Origin: Myroides guanonis
GTDB lineage: Bacteria > Bacteroidota > Bacteroidia > Flavobacteriales > Flavobacteriaceae
DNA: 64,000 nt
Assembly (NCBI RefSeq): GCF_900114085.1
Contig: NZ_FORU01000010.1
Span: 58,242-122,241, forward strand
Direction of reading: 5' to 3'
Both the position numbers and the translations under genes were made by a program. Of the stretch, positions 46,693-56,643 are shown piece by piece; position 1 is the stretch's first letter; each line of letters starts with the position of its first letter. The notes under the pieces are model-generated. The model had not been told where the DNA came from and ran no database searches. It worked only from the letters and a program-made list of their open reading frames with translations.

Positions 46693-47475
46693 ATGAATTT
46701 TGAGAACATTTTAGTTGATAAAGAAGAACAAATCGCCATTATCACAATTAACAGACCTACAAAACTAAATGCATTAAACAAGGCGACAATAGAAGAACTG
46801 CACCAAGCTTTAAAAGCATTAGAAAACGACAAATCTGTTCGTGTTATCATCTTAACAGGTTCTGGAGAAAAAGCATTTGTTGCAGGAGCAGATATTTCGG
46901 AGTTTGCAAGTTTCAATTCAAGCGAAGGGTCACAATTAGCTGCAAAAGGGCAAGAATTGTTATTTGACTATGTACAGAACCTTGGAAAACCTGTAATCGC
47001 AGCCGTTAATGGATTTGCTCTTGGAGGTGGACTAGAACTAGCTATGGCATCCGATTTCAGAGTTGCTTCTACTAACGCAAAAATGGGATTACCAGAGGTA
47101 ACTCTTGGTGTCATTCCAGGATATGGAGGAACGCAGCGTTTACCACAATTGATTGGTAAAGGACGCGCTATGGAAATGATTATGACTGCATCCATGATAG
47201 ATGCTGAAACTGCAAAGAATTATGGATTGGTGAACCATGTAGTAGAACAGGAAAATCTCTTGAGCTTCACAAAAGATTTAGCTAAAAAAATTGCCAACAA
47301 TTCTCCTACAGCTATTGCTAAAGCCATCAAATCAATTAATGCCAACTTTAAAGATGGAGTAAACGGTTTTCACGAAGAGATCAAAAGCTTTGGAGAATGC
47401 TTCGCAACTGAAGACTTTAAAGAAGGAACCACTGCATTTTTAGAAAAGAGAAAAGCAAATTTTAAAGGTTTATAA
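46693..47475 (+). CDS. Enoyl-CoA hydratase/isomerase (crotonase) family protein
   Basis: A 260-residue soluble enzyme. The oxyanion-hole motifs AFVAGADISEFASF and ALGGGLELAMASDFRVAS, and the two catalytic glutamates in the hydratase places (LPEVTLGVIPGYGGTQRL), indicate true enoyl-CoA hydratase activity, probably 3-hydroxybutyryl/short-chain. It starts 9 bp after the kinase stop, so it may be on the same transcript. No sequence anomalies. The exact substrate is not readable. Confidence 0.9.
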   Translation: MNFENILVDKEEQIAIITINRPTKLNALNKATIEELHQALKALENDKSVRVIILTGSGEKAFVAGADISEFASFNSSEGSQLAAKGQELLFDYVQNLGKPVIAAVNGFALGGGLELAMASDFRVASTNAKMGLPEVTLGVIPGYGGTQRLPQLIGKGRAMEMIMTASMIDAETAKNYGLVNHVVEQENLLSFTKDLAKKIANNSPTAIAKAIKSINANFKDGVNGFHEEIKSFGECFATEDFKEGTTAFLEKRKANFKGL

Positions 47476-47482
47476 TACCTAG

Positions 47483-47520
47483 AAGCGACCTTCCAAACAT
47501 TTTATTTAGAAGGTCGCTTT
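47483..47520 (+). terminator. Terminator-like hairpin after crotonase
   Basis: AAGCGACCTTC pairs with GAAGGTCGCTT; the following T tract is short. Confidence 0.7.
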
Positions 47521-47635
47521 CTAATAACACTACTAAATCCTACTCTATCTTTACAATAAGACCGGTCTTTTAAATCCCTTATAAAGAAATAAAAAGAGCT
47601 ATTTTCATTCTACTGTGATTATGCTTTAATTATAA

Positions 47636-47757
47636 CTTCCTTCTTAGCTTCCTTCTTAGCTTCCTTAGGGATGAAGCATAGATCAAGTATGGATGCTTCT
47701 ACTCTTAAGCGTAGTATAACCGTATTCTGAACGTACTCTGAACGAGGTAAGTCCATA
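47636..47757. repeat. Short-period repeats: 12-bp tandem then degenerate 11-bp array
   Basis: CTTCCTTCTTAG occurs twice in tandem with a partial third copy (47636-47668). From 47670 the sequence can be read in eight consecutive 11-bp units (GATGAAGCATA, GATCAAGTATG, GATGCTTCTAC, TCTTAAGCGTA, GTATAACCGTA, TTCTGAACGTA, CTCTGAACGAG, GTAAGTCCATA), most sharing AAg/AAc-x-TA at the same phase. This occupies most of the 520-bp gene-free stretch from the crotonase to the tRNA genes; I see no gene there. Confidence 0.6.
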
Positions 47758-47962
47758 TACCCACGGGACAAATGTTGCTTATACAACCTACATAAGACGT
47801 CAAAGCCTTATCTTTTCTACAAGAGAGCACTAGTAGCTTAACAAATCAACAAGAACTACTATGGACTCAAGTAATAATATTATTTATTTCTAAACTTAGA
47901 AATCTTCACAACAAGGATTATCACGGCCAGCTTCTTAAAAAATCTCCTTGAATTTATTCCAT

Positions 47963-47994
47963 AAAAAAAGTCCTTCTGTTTATACAAAAGGACT
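47963..47994 (-). terminator. Terminator after first tRNA-Gln
   Basis: Arms AGTCCTT and AAGGACT; on the minus strand a run of T follows the tRNA. Confidence 0.8.
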
Positions 47995-47998
47995 CTTG

Positions 47999-48069
47999 TT
48001 GGCCTACTAGGACTCGAACCTAGAACGACTGAACCAAAATCAGCTGTGTTACCATTACACCATAGGCCA
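47999..48069 (-). tRNA. tRNA-Gln (anticodon TTG), copy 1
   Basis: A 71-nt cloverleaf on the minus strand. The acceptor arms TGGCCTA and TAGGCCA pair; the T arm has GGTTCGAGTCC; the anticodon loop TTTTGGT reads TTG for Gln. CCA is not encoded. A small open frame over it is a common spurious call. Confidence 0.95.
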
Positions 48070-48095
48070 ATTAAAACTGGCATTCATAATCTTAT

Positions 48096-48129
48096 AAAAA
48101 AAGACCCTTTAATAAAAAAGGATCTTTTT
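48096..48129 (-). terminator. Hairpin between the two tRNA-Gln genes
   Basis: AAAAAGACCC faces GGATCTTTTT with one mismatch, T-rich on the minus strand; likely terminator or processing site of the upstream tRNA copy. Confidence 0.6.
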
Positions 48130-48130
48130 G

Positions 48131-48201
48131 TTGGCCTACTAGGACTCGAACCTAGAACGACTGAACCAAAATCAGCTGTGTTACCATTACACCATAGGCC
48201 A
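48131..48201 (-). tRNA. tRNA-Gln (anticodon TTG), copy 2
   Basis: Identical in sequence to the copy at 47999-48069, 132 bp apart on the same strand: same acceptor, T arm and TTG anticodon. Confidence 0.95.
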
Positions 48202-48383
48202 TTAACCTTGCACTCTTGAAGTAAATACTTCGGTAATGCGGATGCAAAAGTAGCACATTTTTTTAATCTTCCAAACTTTTGTGCTGAAAAAATTAAAAAC
48301 TACATTTTTTTTTACTGTGCCAAAAAAAATAAGTTTATTTGTATCTTCACACATTTAATATAAATTCAAGTATTTAATTATTT

Positions 48384-51300
48384 ATGTCTTCATTTAACTT
48401 TAAAAAGTGGGATTTAATTGTAGGTTGGTCTGTATTTCTTATAGCTCTTATCACATATTCCTTGACAGTAGAACCTACAGTTAGTTTCTGGGATGCCGGA
48501 GAATATATTGCAACATCTGCTAAACTACAAGTAGGCCACCCTCCAGGAGCACCACTTTATCAAATGCTCGGAGCCTTTTTCTCTATATTTGCCGCCTCAC
48601 CTGAAAAGGTTGCTTTAATGGTGAATATGGTCGCAGTAGTCTCTAGTGCATTTACCATACTTTTTCTTTTTTGGTCTATTACTCATTTACTAAAAAAAAT
48701 CGTAAGTAGTTATACAGAGTTTAACTCCAACAATGCTTTCGCTGTAATTGGAAGTGCTGCTGTTGGTGCTTTAGCCTTTACTTTTTCTGATAGCTTTTGG
48801 TTCAGTGCCGTTGAAGCAGAAGTATATGCAACTGCCACCCTACTTATTTCTACTCTGCTTTGGTTAGGGCTTAAATGGATTGAAGACATTGACAAACCTA
48901 GAGGAAACCGTTGGCTTTTATTAATTGCTTTAATTATTGGTTTCTCTTTCGGTGTTCACTTAATGGCACTTCTTACAATACCTTCAATAGGTTTTTTATA
49001 CTACTTTAAACGTTACCCTAAAGTAACCATTTTAAATTTCATAGTTGCAAATGTTGTTGTTGTTGCTATATTGTTCTTTGTATTCAAATTTCTTTTCCCA
49101 TATGCTCTAGCACTATTTGGAAAAACAGAGATTTTCATGGTCAACTCTATAGGTTTACCTTTTAACTCTGGTACAATCTTCACATTTTTACTTATAGTAT
49201 CTTTCTTTATATTCTCCTTAAGATATACTAAGCAAAAAAACAAGCCATTGGCAAACACAATTATTCTATCTATAATTTTTATCCTAATAGGATTATCATC
49301 GTGGATTATGTTACCTATTCGTTCCAACGCCAATGTAATTATCAATGAAAATAGACCATCGGATGCCGCTGAACTTCTAGCTTATTACAATCGTGAGCAA
49401 TATGGTTCTGAGAGCATTGTATATGATGCGTTTTACACAGCAAAATATACCGGACTTGACAAAGAAAATCCATACATAGACGCAAAACCAAACTATGAAC
49501 GTGATTATAAAACAGGTAAATATGTAATCATAAACAACTATAAAAACGCAGAACAGAATTACGACAGCAACCAAAAAGGCTTTATGCCGAGAATGTGGAG
49601 CAAAGACACTAGTCATCGTATTAACTATATGCGTTTCTCAAAAGTACCTAATTTCCATATAAACCCTAACTATTCTCAAGACCCTGAACTTGTAGAGATA
49701 GTTACTGGGGTTCGCCAAGCATTAGCATCCGGAGATATAGGACTGGATGGGCTAGACAAATTTTTTGACCAACTTGGAGAATATCTAATTATTGAAAAAC
49801 CATCTTTTGCCGACAACATGAGTTATATGTTCGATTATCAATTCGGATATATGTATTGGAGATATTTAATGTGGAATTTTGTTGGTAGACAAAACGATAT
49901 ACAAGGAAATTATGACAATGAAAATGGAAATTGGATAAGTGGTATTAAGTTTCTAGATGAAATTAGACTTGGCTCACAAGACAATCTACCTTCAGATGTT
50001 ATGAATAATAAAGGAAGAAATACTTACTTCTTCTTACCTTTCATACTAGGTCTTATTGGATTTATATTTCATTTCAGAAAGGATCCAAAAACCTTCTATG
50101 TTATTTTAGCATTGTTCCTCTTCACGAGTTTTGCTCTTAAGATATTCCTTAACGAAAGACCTTTCGAACCTCGTGAACGAGACTACGCAGTTGTAGCATC
50201 TTTCTTGGTTTTTGCCATCTGGATTGGTTTTGGTGTATATGCTATCTATGACGGATTAAAGAAATACCTATCACCTAGAATCGCAGGACCTGCTGTTGTA
50301 GCAGTTTCTTTATTGGCCGCTCCACTTTTAATGGCTTCACAAAACTGGGATGATCACGATCGTTCTAACAGATATACAGCTCTTGCGAATGCACGCGCTT
50401 ATTTAGACTCTTGTGATGAAAACGCTATTTTATTCACCATAGGTGATAACGATACTTTCCCACTGTGGTATGTCCAAGAAATTGAAGGTTACAGAACAGA
50501 CGTCCGTATTGTTTGTACTAGTTTATTTCAACAAGATTGGTACATCGACCAAATGAAAGTACAAGCCTATGAATCAGCTCCTATGCCGATCAACTTTACG
50601 CACGACCAATACGTTGGAGGAACTAGGGATGTAGTGCTAATCCAGGAAATGACTAATGAACGAATCGACATCAAGCTTTTCTTAGACTTTATAAAATCTA
50701 ACGATCCAAAAACTAAGAGAATGATGGAATCAGGTCAGGAACTTCAATTAGCTCCTACTAGCAAAATAAGAATACCAGTAGACAGCACAGTTATTGTTAA
50801 AAACAATATAGTTTCTGATTACTTACATGATCAAATTCTACCATACTTAGACGTTGATATCAAAGACCCTTTCTTATACAAAATGCGTGTGATGATGTTA
50901 GAAATTATCGCAAACAATAATTGGGAAAGACCGATCTACTTCTCTGGAGGAGCAATGGGTGATGAAGACTTCTTATGGATGAAAGACTACCTTCAACTAA
51001 ATGGTTTAGTTTACAAACTCGTTCCAATTAAAGCTGAACAAGGTCCTAGCAACCACCCTATAGACATGGGTTCTATTGACGCTGACCGTATGTACAAAAC
51101 AGTAATGAATTGGTACTGGGGCAATATGGGAAGTGACCAAATTTATCATGATCCACAAACAAGAAGAAATAGCTTACAATATCGTATTAATCTCGCTCGT
51201 TTAGCAGAGAAATTAATACAAGAAGACAAACTAGACAAAGCTAAAAACATAGCCGACTTAGCCATGACAAACATGCCTTTAGAACATTACGGTTATTATC

Positions 51301-51590
51301 AACTTATTGACCCATTCGTTGAAACATATTACCAAGTTGGTGATAAACAAAAAGCAAGGACTTTAATCGACCAATTAGCGATTAAATATCAGGAAAAACT
51401 AAACTATTATAAAGGTCTAGATTTACAAGCACAAAACGAATATGCAATGGAAATCATGAAAGAAATTGAAACCTATAGACAAATGATATTAATCGCTGAA
51501 GCTAGTGATAAGGAATATTTTCAGAAACTAGCAACTGACTTTAATACATACAATGGCTATTTCAAACGATTTGAGAGACCAGCGTTATAA
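48384..51590 (+). CDS. DUF2723 family membrane glycosyltransferase (protein O-mannosyltransferase-like)
   Basis: A 1068-residue protein. The first 660 residues contain about ten to twelve membrane segments in the GT-C glycosyltransferase manner; FWDAGEYI with Asp37 matches the catalytic acidic motif in the first loop, followed by VGHPPGAP. The motif RPFEPRERDY is another family mark. Residues from about 665 are soluble and periplasmic, with TPR-like helices near the C-terminus. In Bacteroidota this family, homologous to human TMEM260, is linked to O-glycosylation of exported proteins. Its substrate sugar cannot be told from sequence. Confidence 0.88.
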   Translation: MSSFNFKKWDLIVGWSVFLIALITYSLTVEPTVSFWDAGEYIATSAKLQVGHPPGAPLYQMLGAFFSIFAASPEKVALMVNMVAVVSSAFTILFLFWSITHLLKKIVSSYTEFNSNNAFAVIGSAAVGALAFTFSDSFWFSAVEAEVYATATLLISTLLWLGLKWIEDIDKPRGNRWLLLIALIIGFSFGVHLMALLTIPSIGFLYYFKRYPKVTILNFIVANVVVVAILFFVFKFLFPYALALFGKTEIFMVNSIGLPFNSGTIFTFLLIVSFFIFSLRYTKQKNKPLANTIILSIIFILIGLSSWIMLPIRSNANVIINENRPSDAAELLAYYNREQYGSESIVYDAFYTAKYTGLDKENPYIDAKPNYERDYKTGKYVIINNYKNAEQNYDSNQKGFMPRMWSKDTSHRINYMRFSKVPNFHINPNYSQDPELVEIVTGVRQALASGDIGLDGLDKFFDQLGEYLIIEKPSFADNMSYMFDYQFGYMYWRYLMWNFVGRQNDIQGNYDNENGNWISGIKFLDEIRLGSQDNLPSDVMNNKGRNTYFFLPFILGLIGFIFHFRKDPKTFYVILALFLFTSFALKIFLNERPFEPRERDYAVVASFLVFAIWIGFGVYAIYDGLKKYLSPRIAGPAVVAVSLLAAPLLMASQNWDDHDRSNRYTALANARAYLDSCDENAILFTIGDNDTFPLWYVQEIEGYRTDVRIVCTSLFQQDWYIDQMKVQAYESAPMPINFTHDQYVGGTRDVVLIQEMTNERIDIKLFLDFIKSNDPKTKRMMESGQELQLAPTSKIRIPVDSTVIVKNNIVSDYLHDQILPYLDVDIKDPFLYKMRVMMLEIIANNNWERPIYFSGGAMGDEDFLWMKDYLQLNGLVYKLVPIKAEQGPSNHPIDMGSIDADRMYKTVMNWYWGNMGSDQIYHDPQTRRNSLQYRINLARLAEKLIQEDKLDKAKNIADLAMTNMPLEHYGYYQLIDPFVETYYQVGDKQKARTLIDQLAIKYQEKLNYYKGLDLQAQNEYAMEIMKEIETYRQMILIAEASDKEYFQKLATDFNTYNGYFKRFERPAL

Positions 51591-51617
51591 AACATAATTT
51601 AAAAAACTAAAGAACAG

Positions 51618-51679
51618 TAGGCAAAGAAGCAAAGAAAGTAACATATTACAATCTTTGTTATTTTGCCTATTTGCTTCTT
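51618..51679 (+). promoter_or_regulatory. Mutually exclusive hairpins upstream of thiL
   Basis: TAGGCAAA (51618-51625) can pair with TTTGCCTA (51662-51669), and the adjoining AAGAAGCAAA (51624-51633) with TTTGCTTCTT (51670-51679). The order of arms prevents both from forming as nested stems, so they are alternatives or a pseudoknot. It does not match the TPP riboswitch core I know. Confidence 0.45.
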
Positions 51680-51697
51680 AATACAACAAAAATTACA

Positions 51698-52753
51698 ATG
51701 ATTGAAAATAAAAACCAATCTAAAACGGACCTATCTCAACTAGGTGAATTTGGATTAATACAACATTTGACAAAAAATCTAAAAATCCAACAAGAATCAA
51801 CCACAAAAGGGATAGGTGATGACGCTGCTGTATTGAATTTTAAAGATAAAAAGACGGTTATATCTACTGACTTATTAATAGAGGGAGTTCATTTTGACTT
51901 AGCCTATATGCCTCTTAAACATCTTGGTTACAAAGCTGTGGTTGCAAATATTTCAGACATTTGTGCCATGAATGCAACTCCAACGCAGATAACTGTATCA
52001 CTAGCTGTTTCAAACCGATTTCCACTAGAAGCCCTTGAGGAACTATATGAAGGTATTACATTGGCTTCCAACTTTTACAAAGTTGATGTAATCGGAGGAG
52101 ACACCACCTCTTCACAAAAAGGACTTATTATTAGCATTACAGCAATAGGTGTAGCAGATGAAGAAGAGCTGATTTATAGAGATGGCGCTCAAGACACAGA
52201 CTTATTAGTCGTAACAGGTGACATAGGTGCTGCTTATATGGGATTACAGATACTTGAACGCGAAAAACAAGTTTATTTAGTAAACCCAAACAGTCAACCA
52301 GATTTAGAAGCTTATGAATACTTAATCGAAAGACAATTAAAACCAGAAGCAAGAACAGATATCAAAAAACTTTTAGAAGAACTAGATGTAAAACCAACAT
52401 CTATGATTGATATATCAGACGGATTGTCTTCTGAAATTATGCATCTGTGTACTCAATCAAAAGTAGGCTGTAATCTTTACGAAGACAAACTACCTTTAGA
52501 TCCACAATTTATAAATACGTGTGAAGAGTTTAATATAGATAGTACAACTATCGCTATTAATGGAGGTGAGGATTATGAACTATTGTTCACTATTAAAATG
52601 GGGGATTTTGAAAAAATAAAAGGCAACCCCAACCTATCAATTATTGGTCATATGACACAAGAAAGCGAAGGTGTTCACATAGTGACTCGAGCAAACACTA
52701 AAATACCTTTAAAGGCACAAGGTTGGAATTCTTTAAAAGAATCAGAAGAATAA
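51698..52753 (+). CDS. thiL: Thiamine-monophosphate kinase
   Basis: A 351-residue kinase making thiamine diphosphate from the monophosphate. I use the ATG at 51698 (MIENKNQSKTDL). The PurM-like ATP-binding fold shows KGIGDDAAVL, DLLIEGVHFD, GGDTTSSQKG and the late MIDISDGLSSEIM with INGGEDYELLF, all of which are ThiL signatures. Monocistronic with a strong terminator. The preceding 107 bp contain paired repeats that may be regulatory. Confidence 0.95.
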   Translation: MIENKNQSKTDLSQLGEFGLIQHLTKNLKIQQESTTKGIGDDAAVLNFKDKKTVISTDLLIEGVHFDLAYMPLKHLGYKAVVANISDICAMNATPTQITVSLAVSNRFPLEALEELYEGITLASNFYKVDVIGGDTTSSQKGLIISITAIGVADEEELIYRDGAQDTDLLVVTGDIGAAYMGLQILEREKQVYLVNPNSQPDLEAYEYLIERQLKPEARTDIKKLLEELDVKPTSMIDISDGLSSEIMHLCTQSKVGCNLYEDKLPLDPQFINTCEEFNIDSTTIAINGGEDYELLFTIKMGDFEKIKGNPNLSIIGHMTQESEGVHIVTRANTKIPLKAQGWNSLKESEE

Positions 52754-52756
52754 AAC

Positions 52757-52794
52757 AAAAAGCATTGTAATCGAATCATTACAATGCTTTTTTT
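52757..52794 (+). terminator. Terminator after thiL
   Basis: AAAAAGCATTGTAA and its complement form a 14-bp stem followed by T. Confidence 0.9.
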
Positions 52795-52833
52795 ATTAAA
52801 AGTGGTGCTAGTTCGTTAAATACTAAGCTTCAC

Positions 52834-52865
52834 TTGTTTATATCATAGTCAAATAAGTATATTTA
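52834..52865 (+). promoter_or_regulatory. Promoter of acyl-CoA carboxylase operon
   Basis: TTG (52834-52836), 21 bp, then TATATTTA (52858-52865), one mismatch to TAnnTTTG. It lies 22 bp before the first ATG. Confidence 0.5.
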
Positions 52866-52887
52866 CGCACCGTTAAAAAACCTTAAA

Positions 52888-53373
52888 ATGAATGATTCAT
52901 ATCAATTAAAAGTCAATTCAGATTTAGTTTTGGAAAGTTCAGAATTCGACAACCAAAATATAGACCTTGTTCGCATTGACAAAAAGAACCTACACGTTTT
53001 AAAAAACAATCAGTCTTTTAAAGCTGAAATCGTCTCAGAGCAGTTTGACGATCGAAGCTATACTATAGCCGTAAACGGGAACAATTATCAAGTAAAAATT
53101 CAAAATAATCTTGACCAATTAATTAATCAATTGGGTTTCTCATTAGCAAATGCTAAACAAGTTAATTCGGTTAAAGCACCAATGCCAGGACTAATACTTG
53201 ACATAAATGTTAGTGTAGGGCAAGAAGTAGCTGAGAATGATAACTTGTTAATCTTAGAAGCGATGAAAATGGAAAACAATCTAAGTTCTCCACGAGCAGG
53301 AATAATCAAATCTATAAATGTTTCCAAAGGAGACACTGTAGATAAGGGCCAGTTGCTAATTGAATTTGAATAA
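52888..53373 (+). CDS. Biotin carboxyl carrier protein subunit of acyl-CoA carboxylase
   Basis: A 161-residue protein. The C-terminal biotinyl domain (about 95-161) carries the biotin-accepting Lys127 in EAMKMEN; the preceding Pro-rich KAPMPG is typical. The N-terminal half is a variable beta-rich region for subunit contacts. It is followed 3 bp later by biotin carboxylase and then by a carboxyltransferase, so the three genes encode one enzyme. Confidence 0.92.
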   Translation: MNDSYQLKVNSDLVLESSEFDNQNIDLVRIDKKNLHVLKNNQSFKAEIVSEQFDDRSYTIAVNGNNYQVKIQNNLDQLINQLGFSLANAKQVNSVKAPMPGLILDINVSVGQEVAENDNLLILEAMKMENNLSSPRAGIIKSINVSKGDTVDKGQLLIEFE

Positions 53374-53376
53374 ACC

Positions 53377-54816
53377 ATGAAAAAGATATTAATTGCCAAT
53401 AGAGGCGAAATTGCTGTTCGTATTATGACGACAGCACGTAAAATGGGTATTAAAACTGTAGCTGTTTATTCAACTGTAGACCGTAATGCTCCACATGTTA
53501 AATTAGCAGATGAAGCAGTATGTATTGGAGAAGCACCTTCTAGCCAATCATACTTATTAGGAGATAAGATTATCGAAGTAGCCAAACAACTTCAAGTAGA
53601 TGCAATACATCCAGGATATGGATTTTTAAGTGAAAACGCACGTTTCTCGGAAGCTTGTGCTAAAAACGGAATTATCTTTATAGGTCCCAAAGCTCACGCT
53701 ATAGATGTAATGGGTAACAAATTAGCTGCAAAAGAAACAGTTAAGAATTACGACATTCCAATGGTACCAGGATTAGATGAGGCTATCACCGATGTAACTA
53801 AAGCCAAAAGAGTAGCTGTTGAAATCGGATTTCCGGTACTTATAAAAGCAGCAGCTGGAGGTGGTGGAAAAGGAATGCGTATTGTTGAAAATGAAGGTGA
53901 ATTTGAATCACAAATGCAAAGAGCCATATCAGAAGCAACTTCGGCTTTCGGAGATGGTTCTGTATTTATTGAAAAATACATAGGAGCTCCTAAACATATT
54001 GAAATACAAGTCTTAGCAGATGAACATGGAAATATTGTGCATTTATTTGAAAGAGAATGTAGCGTACAACGTCGTCATCAAAAAGTAGTTGAAGAAGCAC
54101 CATCAACAGCTTTAACAACTGAAATTCGTCAAAAAATGGGAGAAGCTGCTGTTAAGGTAGCCGCATCTTGTAATTATGTAGGAGCTGGTACAGTTGAGTT
54201 CCTTTTAGATGAAAATAAAAATTTCTATTTCTTAGAGATGAACACTCGTCTTCAAGTTGAACATCCTGTTACAGAACTTATCACTGGAATGGATTTAGTA
54301 GAAATGCAAATCAGAGTAGCTCGTGGAGAAAAATTACCTTTCACACAAGAAGACTTAAAAATAAATGGACACGCAATCGAATTGCGTATCTATGCAGAAG
54401 ACCCTTTGGACGATTTCATGCCAAGTGTTGGAAATCTTGAAGTATACCAATTACCTGTAGGAAAAGGAATTAGAGTTGACAATGGAATAGAAGAAGGAAT
54501 GGATGTTCCTATTTACTACGACCCAATGTTAGCAAAACTAATTACCTATGGAAAAACCCGTGAGGAAGCTATTCAATTAATGGTTGAAGCTATTAAAAAC
54601 TACAAGGTAAAAGGTATTGAAACAACCTTACCATTTGGTAAGTTTGTTATGGAACACCCAGCTTTTCAATCAGGACAATTTGATACGAATTTCGTAAAAA
54701 AATACTACAGCGCTGAATTATTAAAAGCTCAGAGAGCAGAAGAAGCTGAAATAGCTGCTTATATTGCTTACAAACAGTATTTGGAAGATAAAAAACAACT
54801 TCGCCTACCAAACTAA
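53377..54816 (+). CDS. accC: Biotin carboxylase subunit
   Basis: A 479-residue ATP-grasp enzyme carboxylating biotin with bicarbonate. Motifs: [10 protein letters not shown] at the start, [13 protein letters not shown] (ATP-binding glycine-rich loop), [32 protein letters not shown] and [14 protein letters not shown]. Acts with the upstream carrier. In this operon it probably serves the propionyl/acetyl-CoA carboxylase rather than only fatty acid synthesis. Confidence 0.94.
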   Translation: MKKILIANRGEIAVRIMTTARKMGIKTVAVYSTVDRNAPHVKLADEAVCIGEAPSSQSYLLGDKIIEVAKQLQVDAIHPGYGFLSENARFSEACAKNGIIFIGPKAHAIDVMGNKLAAKETVKNYDIPMVPGLDEAITDVTKAKRVAVEIGFPVLIKAAAGGGGKGMRIVENEGEFESQMQRAISEATSAFGDGSVFIEKYIGAPKHIEIQVLADEHGNIVHLFERECSVQRRHQKVVEEAPSTALTTEIRQKMGEAAVKVAASCNYVGAGTVEFLLDENKNFYFLEMNTRLQVEHPVTELITGMDLVEMQIRVARGEKLPFTQEDLKINGHAIELRIYAEDPLDDFMPSVGNLEVYQLPVGKGIRVDNGIEEGMDVPIYYDPMLAKLITYGKTREEAIQLMVEAIKNYKVKGIETTLPFGKFVMEHPAFQSGQFDTNFVKKYYSAELLKAQRAEEAEIAAYIAYKQYLEDKKQLRLPN

Positions 54817-54821
54817 TAATT

Positions 54822-56363
54822 ATGGAATCGAAAATAAAAACATTACAAGATAAAATTACTCAAGCCCATTTAGGTGGTGGAGAGAAAAGGATACACAAAC
54901 AACACGAAAAAGGAAAACTTACTGCTAGAGAACGTATTGAGTATCTAATGGATGAAGGTTCTTTTGAAGAGGTTGGTATGTTGGTTACGCACAGAACTAC
55001 TGATTTCAACATGCAAAAAGAAGTATATCTAGGAGACGGAGTAGTAACAGGTTATGGAACTATAAACGGTCGTCTAGTATATATTTTCGCTCAAGATTTC
55101 ACTGTGTTTGGTGGAGCCCTATCGGAAACACATGCAGAGAAAATTTGCAAAGTAATGGATATGGCTTTAAAAATGGGAGCTCCAATGATTGGATTAAACG
55201 ACTCAGGTGGAGCACGTATTCAAGAAGGAGTTCGTTCATTAGGAGGATATGCGGATATCTTTCATAAAAACGTACAGTCATCAGGGGTTATTCCTCAAAT
55301 TTCTGCTATCATGGGACCTTGTGCGGGTGGAGCAGTATATTCGCCAGCTATGACCGATTTTACCATGATGGTTGAAGGTTCTAGTTATATGTTTGTAACT
55401 GGCCCTAATGTTGTAAAAACCGTTACTAATGAAACTGTTACTTCAGAAGAATTAGGTGGAGCAAGTACACATTCTACAAAGTCAGGTGTTGCCCACACTA
55501 CTTCACCGAATGACGTAGCTTGCTTAGAAGATGTTAAGAAACTACTTTCATATTTACCGCAAAACAATACGGAATTTGCTCAGAGTTTACCATTTGAACT
55601 TGGAGAAGAATACCGCATGGAATTAGATAGCATTGTACCAGAAAATGCTAACAAACCTTATGACATGAAAGAAGTAATCAACAACATTATTGATGAAGAT
55701 TCTTTCTTTGAAATACATAAAGACTTTGCAGAAAATATTGTTGTGGGTTTTGCTCGATTAGGAGGCCGAAGCATTGGTATTGTAGCGAACAACCCAATGT
55801 TTTTAGCGGGATGTTTAGATGTAAACAGCTCAATTAAAGCAGCTCGTTTTACACGTTTTTGCGATGCGTTCAATATTCCATTATTAGTATTAGTAGATGT
55901 ACCAGGATTCTTACCAGGTACTGATCAAGAATGGAATGGAATTATTGTTCATGGAGCAAAACTATTGTATGCATTAAGTGAAGCAACTGTTCCAAAAGTG
56001 ACTGTTATTACTCGTAAAGCTTACGGAGGAGCATATGATGTTATGAACTCTAAACACATTGGAGCTGATTTAAACTTTGCTTGGCCAACTGCTGAAATTG
56101 CAGTTATGGGAGCAAAAGGAGCTAGTGAAATCATCTTTAAAAAAGAAATTTCAGAAGCAGCAGACCCAGCAGCAAAACTATTAGAGAAAGAGTCGGAATA
56201 TGCAGAAAAATTCGCAAATCCTTATCGCGCAGCAGAACGTGGTTTTATAGATGAAGTTATTCTTCCAAACCAAACACGTCGCAAGCTGATAAAAGGTTTC
56301 TCTATGTTAGAAAATAAAGTAGTAGATGCACCGAAAAGAAAACACGGAAACATTCCACTATAA
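54822..56363 (+). CDS. Acyl-CoA (propionyl-CoA type) carboxylase beta subunit
   Basis: A 513-residue carboxyltransferase with the two crotonase-like halves of the PccB/AccD5 family. Seen: [66 protein letters not shown], and [11 protein letters not shown]. It transfers the carboxyl from biotin to a short acyl-CoA. Close to propionyl-CoA carboxylase; the residue that separates propionyl from acetyl preference was not assigned. Followed by a terminator. Confidence 0.92.
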   Translation: MESKIKTLQDKITQAHLGGGEKRIHKQHEKGKLTARERIEYLMDEGSFEEVGMLVTHRTTDFNMQKEVYLGDGVVTGYGTINGRLVYIFAQDFTVFGGALSETHAEKICKVMDMALKMGAPMIGLNDSGGARIQEGVRSLGGYADIFHKNVQSSGVIPQISAIMGPCAGGAVYSPAMTDFTMMVEGSSYMFVTGPNVVKTVTNETVTSEELGGASTHSTKSGVAHTTSPNDVACLEDVKKLLSYLPQNNTEFAQSLPFELGEEYRMELDSIVPENANKPYDMKEVINNIIDEDSFFEIHKDFAENIVVGFARLGGRSIGIVANNPMFLAGCLDVNSSIKAARFTRFCDAFNIPLLVLVDVPGFLPGTDQEWNGIIVHGAKLLYALSEATVPKVTVITRKAYGGAYDVMNSKHIGADLNFAWPTAEIAVMGAKGASEIIFKKEISEAADPAAKLLEKESEYAEKFANPYRAAERGFIDEVILPNQTRRKLIKGFSMLENKVVDAPKRKHGNIPL

Positions 56364-56386
56364 TACATAAAAAACAATCTCACCCC

Positions 56387-56420
56387 CCCCTTTTGACGAC
56401 TATTAAAAGGGGTTTTTTTT
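56387..56420 (+). terminator. Terminator after the carboxylase operon
   Basis: CCCCTTTT pairs with AAAAGGGG around a 10-nt loop and eight T follow; an eight-C run (56383-56390) begins the stem. Confidence 0.85.
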
Positions 56421-56631
56421 GTTTAATAAAGTCAAGAAGTATCATTTATAAATCTTCATATAACAATAAACTTCTTATCCCACAAGGCAAATATTAAATC
56501 TTAAAAGCAGATTATATCCTTTACTATTCAAAAAAAACAAATCTCTCTAAAATAACAGTACAAAAGCTCTCAAACACCGAAGATTAAAGTAAAATCAGAC
56601 GTTTACAGTTCTTAATGTTAAAGTCTTTTAT

Positions 56632-56639
56632 TACTTTTG
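56632..56639 (+). promoter_or_regulatory. -7 box of glyS with the ATG at the expected transcript start
   Basis: TACTTTTG matches TAnnTTTG and ends 4 bp before the glyS ATG, so the predicted transcription start is at or next to the start codon, which implies a leaderless mRNA. No clear -33 TTG is seen. Confidence 0.45.
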
Positions 56640-56643
56640 CATT

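Noticed and set aside
47880..48083. A 67-codon minus-strand frame over the first tRNA-Gln
   Set aside because: It reads through the tRNA (GLWCNGNTADFGSV-type peptide), a well-known spurious translation of tRNA-Gln.
51591..51697. TPP riboswitch before thiL
   Set aside because: The conserved CUGAGA and GACCU-like core elements are not present.
56383..56390. Eight-C run as a phase-variable tract
   Set aside because: It lies after the stop codon, inside the terminator stem, and does not touch a promoter or reading frame.
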